Assembly: GCF_018449475.1 (NCBI RefSeq)
Contig: NZ_JAHCQH010000015.1
Coordinates: forward strand, 496,001 to 560,000
DNA from: Ancylobacter radicis
GTDB lineage: Bacteria > Pseudomonadota > Alphaproteobacteria > Rhizobiales > Xanthobacteraceae
DNA length: 64,000 nucleotides
Direction: 5' to 3'
Shown: positions 41,936 to 51,708 of the stretch, one piece after another
Layout: every line of letters starts with the position of its first letter
Numbering within the stretch: the first letter of the stretch is position 1
The notes under the pieces: generated by a model
What the model was told of the DNA's origin: nothing
Seen by the model: the letters and a program-made list of their open reading frames with translations, nothing else
Databases searched by the model: none
Translations under genes and position numbers: made by a program

Positions 41936-42924
41936 TGCGATCCCTCGCCCGGCTTACCCCCGTGCTGGCGACCACCGCCGTGTTCCTTGCCGGCTTCGTC
42001 CTGTGCTCGCTCGCCTATCCCAATTTCGCCTCGCTGCGCGTGGTGATGAACCTGCTCACCGACAACGCCTTTCTCGGCATCGTCGCGGTCGGCATGACCT
42101 TCGTCATCATCTCCGGCGGCATTGACCTCTCGGTCGGCTCGGTGATCGGCTTCACCACCGTGTTCCTGGCGCTGGCGATCGAACGCTGGGGCGTGCCGCC
42201 GCTCATCGCCTTCGTGCTGGTGCTCGTCCTGTGCGCCGGCTTCGGCGCGGCGATGGGGGCGATCATCCAATATGCCGAGCTGCCGCCCTTCATCGTCACG
42301 CTGGCGGGCATGTTCCTGGCGCGCGGGGTGAGCTTCCTGCTGTCGACGGAATCGCTGCCGATCACCGCCGATCTCTACACCCACCTGTCCGATCACGCGC
42401 TGCGCCTTGGTGGCGGGGCCCGGCTCACCGTGCCGGCCATCGTCATGCTGGCGGTGGTGATCGGCGGCATGGTGCTGCTGCACCTCACCCGCTTCGGCGC
42501 CAATGTCTATGCGCTGGGCGGCTCGCGCGCCGCCACCGGGCTGATGGGCATCAATGTCGCGCGCAGCACGGTGCTGATCTACACGCTGTCCAGCGCGCTG
42601 GCCGGGCTCTCCGGCATCGTCTTCTCGCTCTACACCTCGTCGGGCTATTCGCTCTCGGCGGTGGGGGTGGAGCTTGACGCCATCGCCGCGGTGGTGATCG
42701 GCGGCACGCTGCTGTCGGGCGGCTATGGCTTCGTCTTCGGCTCGTTCATCGGGGTGCTGATCCAGGGCCTGATCCAGACCTACATCAGTTTCGACGGGAC
42801 GCTGTCGAGCTGGTGGGCGAAGATCGCCACCGGGCTGCTGCTGTTCGCCTTCATCGCCTTCCAGCAGCTCACCTTGCATCTGGCGCGCCGTTCCCGGCGG
42901 GCCCCGGCCGGAGTTCGTCCATGA
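41935..42924 (+). CDS. yjfF: Sugar ABC transporter permease (YjfF-like)
   Basis: Second permease subunit (329 aa) of the same family, with [22 protein letters not shown] and GGSRAATGLMGINVARS as signatures and a C-terminal basic tail. The ATG overlaps the ytfT stop (TGATG), so translation is coupled. Four genes ytfQ-ytfR-ytfT-yjfF make a complete furanose/aldose importer. The GntR regulator begins within its last codon. Confidence 0.92.
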   Translation: MRSLARLTPVLATTAVFLAGFVLCSLAYPNFASLRVVMNLLTDNAFLGIVAVGMTFVIISGGIDLSVGSVIGFTTVFLALAIERWGVPPLIAFVLVLVLCAGFGAAMGAIIQYAELPPFIVTLAGMFLARGVSFLLSTESLPITADLYTHLSDHALRLGGGARLTVPAIVMLAVVIGGMVLLHLTRFGANVYALGGSRAATGLMGINVARSTVLIYTLSSALAGLSGIVFSLYTSSGYSLSAVGVELDAIAAVVIGGTLLSGGYGFVFGSFIGVLIQGLIQTYISFDGTLSSWWAKIATGLLLFAFIAFQQLTLHLARRSRRAPAGVRP

Positions 42925-43655
42925 GCGCACCCAACGCCTCGCAGATCATCGTCATCCCGGCCGCCCGCGCCCATTCCAACCATGCCGGCATCGCCCGCAG
43001 CATCGGCATCGACATCATTTCCGGGCGCTATGGCGAGGGCGCGAAGCTGCCGGGCGATGCCGAGCTGACGCTGATCTTCGGCGTCTCCCGCCCGGTGCTG
43101 CGCGAGGCGGTGAAGACGCTGGTGGCCAAGGGCCTGCTCTCGACCAAGGCGCGCGTCGGCACGGTGGTGCGGGCGCGCGCCGAGTGGAACATGTTCGACC
43201 CCGACGTGCTCGCCTGGCATCTCGACGCCGGCATCGACAAGCGGTTCCTGCGCGATCTCTCGGAAATCCGGCTGGCCGTGGAACCCCGCGCGGCCGCCCT
43301 CGCCGCCGAGCGGCGCTCGGAGGACGACCTCGCCGTGCTGCGCCGCGCGGTGGCGCGCATGAAGGGCGAGCCCGGCGCCTCCGACAGCTTCGCCGAGGCC
43401 GACCTCACTTTGCATGTCGGCGTCGCCACCGCCTCCGGCAACCCGTTCATGCGCTCCATCGGCGCGGTGATCGAGGCGGCGCTGCGCGCTTCCTTCATGC
43501 TCTCGGCGCCGGGCGACGCGCGCGAGCACGACATCGCGGTGGCCGCCCATGAGCGCATCGTCGAGGCCATCGCCGACAAGGATTCGGAAGCGGCCGCCGC
43601 CGCCATGACCAACGTCATTTTCAACGGCCTGCGCCGCCATGGCGCGGCAGGCTGA
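42921..43655 (+). CDS. FadR-family (GntR) transcriptional regulator
   Basis: A 244-residue regulator. The N-terminal winged helix (about 18-85) has GEGAKLPGDAELTLIFGVSRPVLREAVKTLVAKGLL, and the C-terminal FCD ligand-binding domain has RLAVEPRAAALAAERRS and the metal/ligand His positions around DLTLHVGVATASGNPF and EHIAVAAH-like segments. It overlaps yjfF by ATGA and precedes the sugar dehydratase, so it probably represses the locus and responds to a sugar acid such as a 2-keto-3-deoxy intermediate. The palindrome at 38158-38172 is a candidate binding site. Confidence 0.9.
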   Translation: MSAPNASQIIVIPAARAHSNHAGIARSIGIDIISGRYGEGAKLPGDAELTLIFGVSRPVLREAVKTLVAKGLLSTKARVGTVVRARAEWNMFDPDVLAWHLDAGIDKRFLRDLSEIRLAVEPRAAALAAERRSEDDLAVLRRAVARMKGEPGASDSFAEADLTLHVGVATASGNPFMRSIGAVIEAALRASFMLSAPGDAREHDIAVAAHERIVEAIADKDSEAAAAAMTNVIFNGLRRHGAAG

Positions 43656-43667
43656 ACGGGTGCCCCG

Positions 43668-45416
43668 ATGAGTGACGATCCGTCGAGCAACGACAACAAA
43701 AAACCCTTGCGCAGCCAGGCCTGGTTCGGCCGGCAGGACAAGATGGGGTTCTATTACCGCTCCTTCCTGAAGAATTCCGGCCAGCCGCAGGACCGTTTCG
43801 ACGGCCGCCCGGTGATCGGCATCTGCAACACCTGGTCGGAACTGACCCCCTGCAACATCCATTTCCGCGATCTCGCCGAGCATGTGCGGCGCGGCGTGCT
43901 GGATGCGGGCGGCTACCCGCTGGAATTCCCGGTCTCCTCGCTCGGCGAGGTGACGATGCGCCCGACCGCCATGCTGTTCCGCAACCTCGCCTCGATGGAT
44001 GTGGAGGAGGCGATCCGCGCCCACCCGCTTGACGGCGTGGTGCTGCTGATGGGCTGCGACAAGACCACCCCGGCCCTGCTGATGGGCGCCGCCTCGGCCG
44101 ATCTGCCGGCCATCGGCGTCTCCGGCGGGCCGCAATTGCGCGGCGTCTATCGCGGCCAGATCATCGGCTCGGGCACCAACATCATCTCGATGAGCGAGCA
44201 GCTGCGCGCCGGCGAGGTGACGCTGGAGGAGTTCCACGAGGCGGAAGCCGGCATGAACCGGTCCTCCGGCTCCTGCATGACCATGGGCACGGCCTCCACC
44301 ATGGCCTCGATGGTCGAGGCGCTCGGCCTCGGCCTGCCGGAAAACGCCGCCATCCCCGCCGTCGACGCGCGCCGCAACCTGCTGGCCCGCATGGCCGGGC
44401 GGCGCATCGTCGAGATGGTGCATGAGGATCTGAAACCCTCCGACATCCTCACCCGCGCCGCCTTCGAGAACGCCATCCGCACGCTGGCGGCGATCGGCGG
44501 CTCGACCAATGCGGTGGTGCATCTGCTGGCCATTGCCGGGCGGGTCGGCATCGACCTGAATCTGGCCGATTTCGACCAGCTCGGCCGCGACATCCATTGC
44601 CTCGTCGATTTGATGCCGTCGGGCCGCTTCCTGATGGAGGATTTCTACTATGCCGGCGGCCTGCCCGCCGTGCTGCGCGCGCTGGGCGAGCGTGACCTGC
44701 TGCACAAGGACGCCATCACCGTGAACGGGCGCACCATGTGGGAGAATGTCGCGACCGCGCCGACCTGGAACGCCGAGGTCATCACCCCGTTCGAGACCCC
44801 GTTCAAGGCCGATGCCGGCATCGCCATTCTCACCGGCAACCTCGCCCCGGATGGCGCGGTCATCAAGCCCTCCGCCGCCTCGCCGCATCTGATGGTTCAT
44901 ACCGGCCGCGCCGTGGTGTTCGAGAGCGTCGAGGAGATGCACCATGCGGTGAATGACGAGGCGCTGGATATCGACGCCTCCTGCATCATGGTGCTCAAGC
45001 ATTGCGGGCCGAAGGGCTATCCGGGCATGGCCGAGGTCGGCAACATGCCGCTGCCGGCCAAGCTGCTGCGCGAAGGCGTGCGCGACATGATCCGCATTTC
45101 CGATGCCCGCATGTCCGGCACCGCCTATGGCACCGTCGTGCTGCATGTCGCGCCCGAGGCGACCGCCGGCGGCCCGCTGGCGCTGGTGCAAAACGGCGAC
45201 CTCATCACGCTCGACGTGCCCGCCCGCGCGCTGCATCTGCATGTGAGCGAGGAGGACCTCGCCACCCGCCGCGCCGCCTGGGTGCCGCCCGCCCCGCACG
45301 CCGCGCGCGGCTACACCAAGCTCTATCTCGACCACGTGCTTCAGGCCGATCGCGGTGCGGATTTCGACTTTCTGGTCGGCCGCTCCGGCGCGCCGGTCGG
45401 CCGCGACAATCACTGA
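43668..45416 (+). CDS. IlvD/Edd-family sugar acid dehydratase (L-arabonate dehydratase type)
   Basis: A 582-residue [2Fe-2S] dehydratase that turns an aldonate into its 2-keto-3-deoxy form. Cluster Cys are in [26 protein letters not shown] and SGSCMTMGTASTM; the active-site Ser/Lys region is RISDARMSGTAYGTVVLHV, and it ends in VGRDNH. The sequence resembles L-arabonate dehydratases, which often also accept D-fuconate or D-galactonate. Being followed by a 2-keto-3-deoxy-L-arabonate dehydratase supports L-arabonate as a substrate. The gene starts 12 bases after the regulator stop with a weak Shine-Dalgarno. Confidence 0.88.
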   Translation: MSDDPSSNDNKKPLRSQAWFGRQDKMGFYYRSFLKNSGQPQDRFDGRPVIGICNTWSELTPCNIHFRDLAEHVRRGVLDAGGYPLEFPVSSLGEVTMRPTAMLFRNLASMDVEEAIRAHPLDGVVLLMGCDKTTPALLMGAASADLPAIGVSGGPQLRGVYRGQIIGSGTNIISMSEQLRAGEVTLEEFHEAEAGMNRSSGSCMTMGTASTMASMVEALGLGLPENAAIPAVDARRNLLARMAGRRIVEMVHEDLKPSDILTRAAFENAIRTLAAIGGSTNAVVHLLAIAGRVGIDLNLADFDQLGRDIHCLVDLMPSGRFLMEDFYYAGGLPAVLRALGERDLLHKDAITVNGRTMWENVATAPTWNAEVITPFETPFKADAGIAILTGNLAPDGAVIKPSAASPHLMVHTGRAVVFESVEEMHHAVNDEALDIDASCIMVLKHCGPKGYPGMAEVGNMPLPAKLLREGVRDMIRISDARMSGTAYGTVVLHVAPEATAGGPLALVQNGDLITLDVPARALHLHVSEEDLATRRAAWVPPAPHAARGYTKLYLDHVLQADRGADFDFLVGRSGAPVGRDNH

Positions 45417-45425
45417 GGATCAGCC

Positions 45426-46355
45426 ATGCCGACCCCTTCCGCCGCCCGCTATTCCGGCGTCTTCCCCGTCGCCCCGACCGTGTTCGACGCGGACGGCCGG
45501 CTCGACCTCGAAGGCCAGAAGCGCGCCGTCGATTTCATGATCGACGCCGGCTCACACGGCCTGTGCATCCTCGCCAATTTCTCCGAGCAGTTCGTGCTCA
45601 CCGATGACGAGCGCGACCTTGTGATGACCACCGTGCTGGAGCATGTCGCCGGGCGCGTGCCGGTGATCGTCACGACGACCCACTTCTCCACCTTCGTCTG
45701 CGCCGAACGCTCGAAGCGGGCGCAGGAAATGGGCGCCGCCATGGTCATGATCATGCCGCCCTATCACGGTGCCACCTTCCGGGTGCCGGAAGCGCAGGTC
45801 TATGAGTTCTATCGCGGGGTATCCGACGCGATCCGTATCCCGATCATGGTGCAGGACGCGCCCGTCGCCGGCACGCCGCTCTCCGTGCCGTTCCTCGCCA
45901 GGATGGCCGCCGAGATCGCGAACCTCGCCTATTTCAAGATCGAGGTGCCGCAGGCGGCCAACAAGCTGCGCGCGCTGATCGCGGCAGGCGGGGCTTCCAT
46001 TGAGGGCCCGTGGGACGGCGAGGAAGCGATCACGCTGATGGCCGATCTCGACGCCGGGGCCACCGGCGCCATGACCGGGGGCGGCTACCCGGACGGCATC
46101 CGCGCGATCATCGACCCGTATTTTGCCGGCAATCGGGAAGCCGCCATCGACGCCTATATGCGCTGGCTGCCGCTGATCAATTACGAGAACCGGCAGACCG
46201 GCCTCGCCGCGTGCAAGATCCTGATGCAGGCGGGCGGGGTGATCAAGCATGACACGCTGCGCGCCCCGCTGCCGCCGGTCCATCCCGCGACCCGCGCCGG
46301 CCTGATCGAGATCGCCGCCCGGCTCGACCCGCTCGTCCTGCGCTGGGGGAAGTGA
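45426..46355 (+). CDS. 2-keto-3-deoxy-L-arabonate dehydratase
   Basis: A 309-residue member of the dihydrodipicolinate synthase/N-acetylneuraminate lyase family. It closely follows the Azospirillum AraD type: GLCILANFSEQF near residue 45, MPPYHGATFRVPEAQ, IMVQDAPVAGT, the Schiff-base Lys in LAYFKIEVP near residue 177, and EGPWDGEEAITL with GATGAMTGGG. That enzyme makes alpha-ketoglutarate semialdehyde. GAGGATCAG precedes the ATG. The semialdehyde dehydrogenase for the next step is absent here and must be elsewhere, or the product goes another way. An aldolase reaction is less likely given the similarity. Confidence 0.87.
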   Translation: MPTPSAARYSGVFPVAPTVFDADGRLDLEGQKRAVDFMIDAGSHGLCILANFSEQFVLTDDERDLVMTTVLEHVAGRVPVIVTTTHFSTFVCAERSKRAQEMGAAMVMIMPPYHGATFRVPEAQVYEFYRGVSDAIRIPIMVQDAPVAGTPLSVPFLARMAAEIANLAYFKIEVPQAANKLRALIAAGGASIEGPWDGEEAITLMADLDAGATGAMTGGGYPDGIRAIIDPYFAGNREAAIDAYMRWLPLINYENRQTGLAACKILMQAGGVIKHDTLRAPLPPVHPATRAGLIEIAARLDPLVLRWGK

Positions 46356-46440
46356 TGGGCCGGATCACCCTGCACAGACTGGCCTCACTGGCCTCATCGT
46401 CCACCCCACTGCACTCATCGCCCAGTCGGGAGCGACGCTC

Positions 46441-47367
46441 ATGAGCCCCATCCGCCTCGCCCTTGTCGGCCTCGGCAAGATTGCCCGCGACCAGCATCTG
46501 CCGGCCATCGCCGCGACCGAGGGCATCGAGCTCGTCGCCATCGCTAGCCGCAACGCCGCGCTCGACGGACTGCCGCATTTTACCACTCTGGAGGCCCTGC
46601 TCGCCAGCGACGTGGCCTTTGACGCGGTGGCGCTCTGCACCCCGCCGCAGGGCCGCCGCGAACAGGCGGCACTCGCCCTAAGTGCCGGGAAACACGTGCT
46701 TTTGGAGAAGCCGCCGGGCGCCACGGTGAGCGAGATCGGGCCGCTCATCGAGACCGCGCGGGAGCACGGCCTGACGCTTTTCGCCACCTGGCATTCGCGT
46801 TTCGCCCCCGCCGTCGAGCCCGCCCGCGCGCTGCTGGCCAAGAGGCACATTAATACCGTCACCATCACCTGGAAGGAGGATGTGCGCGTCTGGCATCCCG
46901 GTCAGGACTGGATCTTCGCGCCCGGCGGCCTCGGGGTTTTCGACCCGGCGATCAATGCCTTGTCGATCCTGACCCGCATCCTGCCCCACCCGGTCTTCGT
47001 CACCGGCGCGGAACTCGCCTTCCCCGCCAACCGCGCCGCCCCCATCGCGGCGACGGTGGAGATGGCCGATAGTAACAATATACCGATACGTGCCGATCTC
47101 GACTTCCTGCAGACCGGCCCGCAGAGCTGGGACATCCGCGTCGAGACCGATGCCGGCGCGGTCGTGCTCTCCGGCGGCGGCGCCCGGCTGACGCAGGACG
47201 GCGTGGTTCTGAGCGACGCCCCCGAAGCCGAATATGCCGGCATTTACAAGCACTTCACCGGCCTCATCGAGGCCGGCCAGTCCGATGTCGACCTCAGCCC
47301 GCTGGCGCTGGTGGCCGACGCTTTCCTGCTCGGCCGGCGGGTCACCGTCGACGCCTTCGACTATTGA
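46441..47367 (+). CDS. L-arabinose/D-galactose 1-dehydrogenase (Gfo/Idh/MocA family)
   Basis: An NAD(P)-dependent aldose 1-dehydrogenase (308 aa) giving the aldonolactone. The Rossmann motif is LALVGLGKIARDQHLPAI, EKPPGATV carries the catalytic Lys of this family near residue 89, and ATWHSRFA and WKEDVRVWHPGQDWIF match the Azospirillum arabinose dehydrogenase and Pseudomonas galactose dehydrogenase types. Such enzymes accept both L-arabinose and D-galactose because their ring carbons have the same configuration. The 86-residue-equivalent stretch before it (46356-46440) is non-coding. The DNA has unusual codons (ATA twice at 47080-47091) for this genome. Confidence 0.88.
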   Translation: MSPIRLALVGLGKIARDQHLPAIAATEGIELVAIASRNAALDGLPHFTTLEALLASDVAFDAVALCTPPQGRREQAALALSAGKHVLLEKPPGATVSEIGPLIETAREHGLTLFATWHSRFAPAVEPARALLAKRHINTVTITWKEDVRVWHPGQDWIFAPGGLGVFDPAINALSILTRILPHPVFVTGAELAFPANRAAPIAATVEMADSNNIPIRADLDFLQTGPQSWDIRVETDAGAVVLSGGGARLTQDGVVLSDAPEAEYAGIYKHFTGLIEAGQSDVDLSPLALVADAFLLGRRVTVDAFDY

Positions 47368-47379
47368 GGAGCCGCGGTG

Positions 47380-49185
47380 ATGCACGGCAACGCCCCCAAG
47401 ACCGACCGCCCGCTCCGTTCGCGCGCCTGGTTCGACAACCCCGACAATATCGACATGACCGCGCTCTATCTGGAGCGTTACCTGAATTTCGGCCTCAGCC
47501 AGGAGGAGTTGCAATCGGGCCGCCCGATCATCGGCATCGCCCAGACGGGATCGGACCTATCCCCTTGCAATCGCCACCATCTTGAACTCGCCAAGCGCAC
47601 CCGCGAGGGCATTCGCGAGGCCGGTGGCATCGCCATCGAGTTCCCCGTCCACCCGATTCAGGAGACCGGCAAGCGCCCCACCGCCGGGCTCGACCGCAAC
47701 CTCGCCTATCTCGGCCTGGTGGAGGTATTATATGGCTACCCGCTGGACGGCGTGGTGCTCACCATTGGCTGCGACAAGACCACGCCCGCCTGCCTGATGG
47801 CGGCGGCGACCGTCAACATCCCCGCCATCGCCCTCTCGGTCGGGCCGATGCTGAACGGCTGGTACAAGGGCCAGCGCACCGGCTCCGGCACCATCGTCTG
47901 GAAGGCCCGCGAGCTGCTGGCGGCCGGCGAGATCGATCATGCCGGCTTCGTCAAGCTGGTGGCTTCCTCAGCGCCCTCAACGGGTTACTGCAACACTATG
48001 GGCACGGCGACGACGATGAACTCGCTCGCTGAGGCGCTGGGCATGCAGCTTCCCGGCTCCGCCGCCATTCCCGCGCCCTATCGCGACCGGCAGGAGATCG
48101 CCTATCTGACCGGGCTGCGTATCGTCGAAATGGTACGTGAAGACCTCAAGCCCTCCGACATCCTCACCCGCGACGCCTTCCTCAACGCGATCCGGGTCAA
48201 TTCCGCCATTGGCGGCTCAACCAACGCCCCCATCCACCTCAACGCGCTGGCCCGCCATGTCGGCGTGGAACTGTCCATCGACGACTGGCAGACCCATGGC
48301 GAGGACATCCCGCTGCTGGTCAATCTCCAGCCCGCCGGCGAATATCTGGGCGAGGATTATTACCATGCCGGCGGCGTGCCGGCCGTGGTAAACCAGTTGA
48401 TGGAACAGGGACTTATCGCCGAGGACGCGCGCACGGTGAACGGGCGCACGCTGGGCGAGAACTGCAAGGGCAAGGCCATCGAGGACGAGGCGGTGATCCG
48501 CCCCTATGGCAAGCCGCTGAAGGAAAAGGCCGGCTTCCGCGTGCTGCGCGGCAACCTGTTCTCCTCCGCCATCATGAAGACCAGCGTGATCTCCCCCGAG
48601 TTCCGCGTGCGCTACCTCTCCAACCCCGATGACCCGGAAGCCTTCGAGGGCCGCGCCGTGGTGTTTGACGGGCCGGAGGACTACCACGCCCGCATCGACG
48701 ATCCCGCGCTCGCCATCGACGAGACCTCGATCCTGTTCATGCGCGGAGCCGGCCCGGTCGGCTATCCCGGCGCGGCGGAAGTGGTGAACATGCGGGCACC
48801 CGATTACCTCATCAAGGCCGGCGTCCATGCGCTGCCCTGCATCGGCGATGGCCGCCAGTCCGGCACGTCGGGCTCGCCCTCCATCCTCAACGCCTCGCCG
48901 GAAGCCGCCGTTGGCGGCGGCCTCGCGCTGCTGCGCACCGGCGACCGGGTGCGCATCGACCTCCGGCGCAACAGCGCCAACATGCTGGTTTCAGACGAGG
49001 AATTGGCCCGCCGCCGGGCCGAGCTGGAGGCCGCGGGCGGCTATGCCTATCCCGCGCATCAGACGCCCTGGCAGGAAATCCAGCGCGGCCTTGTCGGCCA
49101 GATGGAGAGCGGCGCGGTGCTGGAACCCGCCGTTCGATACCAGCGCATCGCGCAGACCATGGGGATGCCCCGTGACAACCATTGA
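47380..49185 (+). CDS. IlvD/Edd-family dehydratase (xylonate dehydratase type)
   Basis: A 601-residue [2Fe-2S] dehydratase, clearly distinct from the paralogue at 43668. It resembles Caulobacter Xyl[84 protein letters not shown], and a C-terminal PRDNH. Likely substrates are D-xylonate, D-gluconate or D-galactonate; in this setting it could supply 2-keto-3-deoxygalactonate to DgoK, which is an inference. ATG at 47380 lies eight bases after GAGGAG; the GTG directly before it is an alternative. Codons TTA and GTA (47725-47730) are uncommon here. Confidence 0.87.
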   Translation: MHGNAPKTDRPLRSRAWFDNPDNIDMTALYLERYLNFGLSQEELQSGRPIIGIAQTGSDLSPCNRHHLELAKRTREGIREAGGIAIEFPVHPIQETGKRPTAGLDRNLAYLGLVEVLYGYPLDGVVLTIGCDKTTPACLMAAATVNIPAIALSVGPMLNGWYKGQRTGSGTIVWKARELLAAGEIDHAGFVKLVASSAPSTGYCNTMGTATTMNSLAEALGMQLPGSAAIPAPYRDRQEIAYLTGLRIVEMVREDLKPSDILTRDAFLNAIRVNSAIGGSTNAPIHLNALARHVGVELSIDDWQTHGEDIPLLVNLQPAGEYLGEDYYHAGGVPAVVNQLMEQGLIAEDARTVNGRTLGENCKGKAIEDEAVIRPYGKPLKEKAGFRVLRGNLFSSAIMKTSVISPEFRVRYLSNPDDPEAFEGRAVVFDGPEDYHARIDDPALAIDETSILFMRGAGPVGYPGAAEVVNMRAPDYLIKAGVHALPCIGDGRQSGTSGSPSILNASPEAAVGGGLALLRTGDRVRIDLRRNSANMLVSDEELARRRAELEAAGGYAYPAHQTPWQEIQRGLVGQMESGAVLEPAVRYQRIAQTMGMPRDNH

Positions 49186-50095
49186 CGCCATCGCGCCCGT
49201 GACGCGCAGCGCCGAGACCGTGCCGGTGCGGATACTGGACGCCGCCCGCTGCCATCTCGGCGAGGGCTCGGCCTATGACGCGGCCAGCGACACCGCCTGG
49301 TGGTTCGACATTCTCGGCCGCACCCTGCACGAGGCGCCGCTATCCACCCACCGCATCGCCGTCCACGCGCTTCCGGTGATGGCGAGCGCGCTCGCCATGG
49401 TCGACGATCAGCGCCAACTCCTTGTGGCGGAAGACGGACTTCACCTGCGCGACATCGCCACCGGCCATCTGGAACGGCTCGTCGCCATCGAGGCGGAGGA
49501 CGCCGGCACCCGCTCCAACGACGCGCGCGTGCATCCCAGCGGCACCTTCTGGACCAGCACCATGGGAAGGCGCGCCGAGAAGGGCGCGGGCTCGATCTAC
49601 GCCTTCCATAACGGTGCGATAACACCGCTGTTTACCGACCTTACCATCCCCAACGCCATCTGCTTCGCGCCGGACGGGGCGACCGGCTATTTCGCCGACA
49701 GCCGCGAGAACCAGCTCTACCGCGTGGCACTCGATCCCACGACCGGCCTGCCGACGGAAGCCCCGACCACCCTGCTGCGTCATGCCGGGCCGGGCGGGCT
49801 CGATGGCGCGGTGACGGACGCGGAAGGCCTGATCTGGTGCGCCATCTGGGGCGGCGGCGGCGTCAATGTTTTTTCCCCCGCCGGCGCGCTGGTGCGCCGA
49901 GTCGCGGTGCCCGCCAGCCAGCCGAGCTGCCCGGTCTTCGTCGGGGAGAGGTTTGATCGGTTACTTGTTACCTCCGCCTGGGAGAATATGGGCGCGGCGC
50001 TGCGCGCCGCCGATCCCGGCCATGGCCAGACCTTCCTGCTTGATGTCGGCGCCCGCGGCCGGCCGGAGCCGCGCGTGCGGCTGGGAGGGCTGTGA
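49172..50095 (+). CDS. SMP-30/gluconolactonase-family sugar lactonase
   Basis: A 307-residue six-bladed beta-propeller lactonase that opens aldonolactones made by the 1-dehydrogenase. The metal-binding residues are in [10 protein letters not shown] (Glu), [16 protein letters not shown] (Asn) and [13 protein letters not shown] (Asp), and [12 protein letters not shown] supplies the second Asn. It begins with GTG and overlaps the preceding dehydratase by 14 bases; the stop overlaps dgoK (TGATG). It matches L-arabinolactonase and gluconolactonase types; the exact sugar is inferred from context. Confidence 0.88.
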   Translation: MTTIDAIAPVTRSAETVPVRILDAARCHLGEGSAYDAASDTAWWFDILGRTLHEAPLSTHRIAVHALPVMASALAMVDDQRQLLVAEDGLHLRDIATGHLERLVAIEAEDAGTRSNDARVHPSGTFWTSTMGRRAEKGAGSIYAFHNGAITPLFTDLTIPNAICFAPDGATGYFADSRENQLYRVALDPTTGLPTEAPTTLLRHAGPGGLDGAVTDAEGLIWCAIWGGGGVNVFSPAGALVRRVAVPASQPSCPVFVGERFDRLLVTSAWENMGAALRAADPGHGQTFLLDVGARGRPEPRVRLGGL

Positions 50096-51021
50096 TGGAC
50101 GGCGTCTCGCACATCGTCGTCGACTGGGGCACGTCGAGCTTCCGGCTCTGGGCGCTCGCGCGCGACGGGCGCGTTCTCGCCGAGCGGCGCAGCGGACAGG
50201 GGCTGCTCACCGCGACGACGGAAGGCTTTGAGATCGTTCTGGAAACCCATCTGGCGGCGCTGGGCGTCGGTGAGGGCGTGCCGGTGATGATGTGCGGCAT
50301 GGTGGGCGCGCGCAGCGGCTGGGTCGAGGCCGCCTATGTCGACACGCCGGCCCGGCTCGACCGTCTGGCCGCGCATGCGGTAGCCGTCCCGTCCACGCAT
50401 CGCCCGATCCGCATCCTGCCCGGCCTCGCGCAGCGCGGGGCGGCGGGGGCAGATGTGATGCGCGGCGAGGAAACGCAGCTCCTGTCGCTGATCCGCGACG
50501 GGTTCGACGGGATCGCCTGCCTGCCCGGCACCCATTCCAAATGGGTGCGGGTGGAAAAGGGTACCGTCAGCCACTTCGCCACCTTCATGACCGGCGAGCT
50601 TTTCCATCTGCTGCGCACCACCTCGGTGCTCGCAGCGGCGGTCGAGGCGGCGGCGGTGGAGCCCGATGACCCGGCCTTCGCCGATGGCGTTCGCGAGGGG
50701 CTCGCCATGCCGGAGCTGCTGGGCAACCAGCTTTTCCGCCTGCGCGCCGCCTGGCTTCTGGCCGGAGAGGAGCCCGCGCGGGGCCTTGCCCGCCTGTCCG
50801 GCCTGCTGATCGGCGGCGAGCTTGCCGGTGCTGCAAAGCTGTTCGGTCCGCTCGCCGAGGTCGCCTTGGTCGCCTCGGGCTCGGCGGTGTTTTTATACCG
50901 CATCGCACTGATGCTGGCGGGTGCCTCGACCGTCATCGTCCACGACGCGGATGCCTGCGTCCGGGCGGGCCTGCACGCGGCCGCGCTCATAGCCTTCCCG
51001 CAGGAAAAGGTTCCCGCATGA
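50095..51021 (+). CDS. dgoK: 2-dehydro-3-deoxygalactonokinase
   Basis: A 308-residue kinase of the DgoK family that phosphorylates 2-keto-3-deoxy-D-galactonate at C6. Typical sequence: VVDWGTSSFRLWAL at the N-terminus, MMCGMVGARSGWVEA, LPGTHSKWVRVEKG near residue 150 and FMTGELFHLL. GGAGGG lies seven bases before the ATG. Together with the downstream aldolase it forms the lower De Ley-Doudoroff branch for D-galactose. Its last codons overlap dgoA (ATGA). TTA and ATA codons occur near the 3' end. Confidence 0.93.
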   Translation: MDGVSHIVVDWGTSSFRLWALARDGRVLAERRSGQGLLTATTEGFEIVLETHLAALGVGEGVPVMMCGMVGARSGWVEAAYVDTPARLDRLAAHAVAVPSTHRPIRILPGLAQRGAAGADVMRGEETQLLSLIRDGFDGIACLPGTHSKWVRVEKGTVSHFATFMTGELFHLLRTTSVLAAAVEAAAVEPDDPAFADGVREGLAMPELLGNQLFRLRAAWLLAGEEPARGLARLSGLLIGGELAGAAKLFGPLAEVALVASGSAVFLYRIALMLAGASTVIVHDADACVRAGLHAAALIAFPQEKVPA

Positions 51022-51692
51022 ACAGCTCATCCACCCCTCGCATCGCCTGGCCCCGGATGCGCCGCTCGCTGGTCGCCATCCTGCGTGGCCTCAAGCCCGA
51101 GGAGACCGAAGCCATTGTCGGCGCGCTGATCGAGGAAGGGCTGGAGGCGATCGAGATCCCGCTCAACTCGCCCGACCCGTTCCGCTCCATCGAGGCGGCG
51201 GCGAAGCTCGCCCCGGCGGGCGTGCTGATCGGCGCCGGCACGGTGCTGGAGACGGCCGATGTCGACCGGCTTCATGATACCGGCGGCCGGCTGATGGTCA
51301 GCCCGAATGTCGACCCGGCCGTGATCGCCCGCGCCGCCAGCCACGGCATGGTGACGATGCCGGGCGTGCTCACCCCGACCGAGGCGCTCGCCGCCGTGAA
51401 GGCGGGGGCCTCCGGTCTCAAATTCTTCCCCGCCAATCATCTCGGCCCGTCGATTATCCAGGCCATCGCCGTGATTCTGCCGCCGGGCACCGTGATCGGC
51501 GCGGTCGGCGGCGTCGGGGAGCGCGAGTTCGCGGCCTATGCGGCGGCGGGCATCCGCACCTTCGGGCTCGGCTCCAGCCTTTACCGGCCGGGCGCCACCG
51601 CCGACGAGGTGCGGGCGAAGGCGCGCGCTGTCATCGCCGCCTATGACGCGGCCTTTCCAGCCTCACAGGAGACCTCCCGCGCCGACGGCTAG
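51018..51692 (+). CDS. dgoA: 2-dehydro-3-deoxy-6-phosphogalactonate aldolase
   Basis: A class I KDPG/KDPGal-type aldolase (224 aa) that splits 2-keto-3-deoxy-6-phosphogalactonate into pyruvate and glyceraldehyde-3-phosphate. The fold is a single TIM barrel with VAILRGLKPEETEAI, the catalytic Glu region AIEIPLNSP, GAGTV, and the Schiff-base Lys in SGLKFFPANHLG near residue 135, then GAVGGVG for phosphate. Context after dgoK selects the galactose enzyme over KDPG aldolase. It is translationally coupled to dgoK. Confidence 0.92.
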   Translation: MNSSSTPRIAWPRMRRSLVAILRGLKPEETEAIVGALIEEGLEAIEIPLNSPDPFRSIEAAAKLAPAGVLIGAGTVLETADVDRLHDTGGRLMVSPNVDPAVIARAASHGMVTMPGVLTPTEALAAVKAGASGLKFFPANHLGPSIIQAIAVILPPGTVIGAVGGVGEREFAAYAAAGIRTFGLGSSLYRPGATADEVRAKARAVIAAYDAAFPASQETSRADG

Positions 51693-51698
51693 GCGCGA

Positions 51699-51708
51699 CG
51701 TTGCAACG
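51699..51708. promoter_or_regulatory. Perfect 10-bp palindrome before chvE
   Basis: CGTTGCAACG lies seven bases after the dgoA stop in the 81-base gap before chvE. It could be an operator for internal regulation of the transporter, or chance. Confidence 0.25.
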
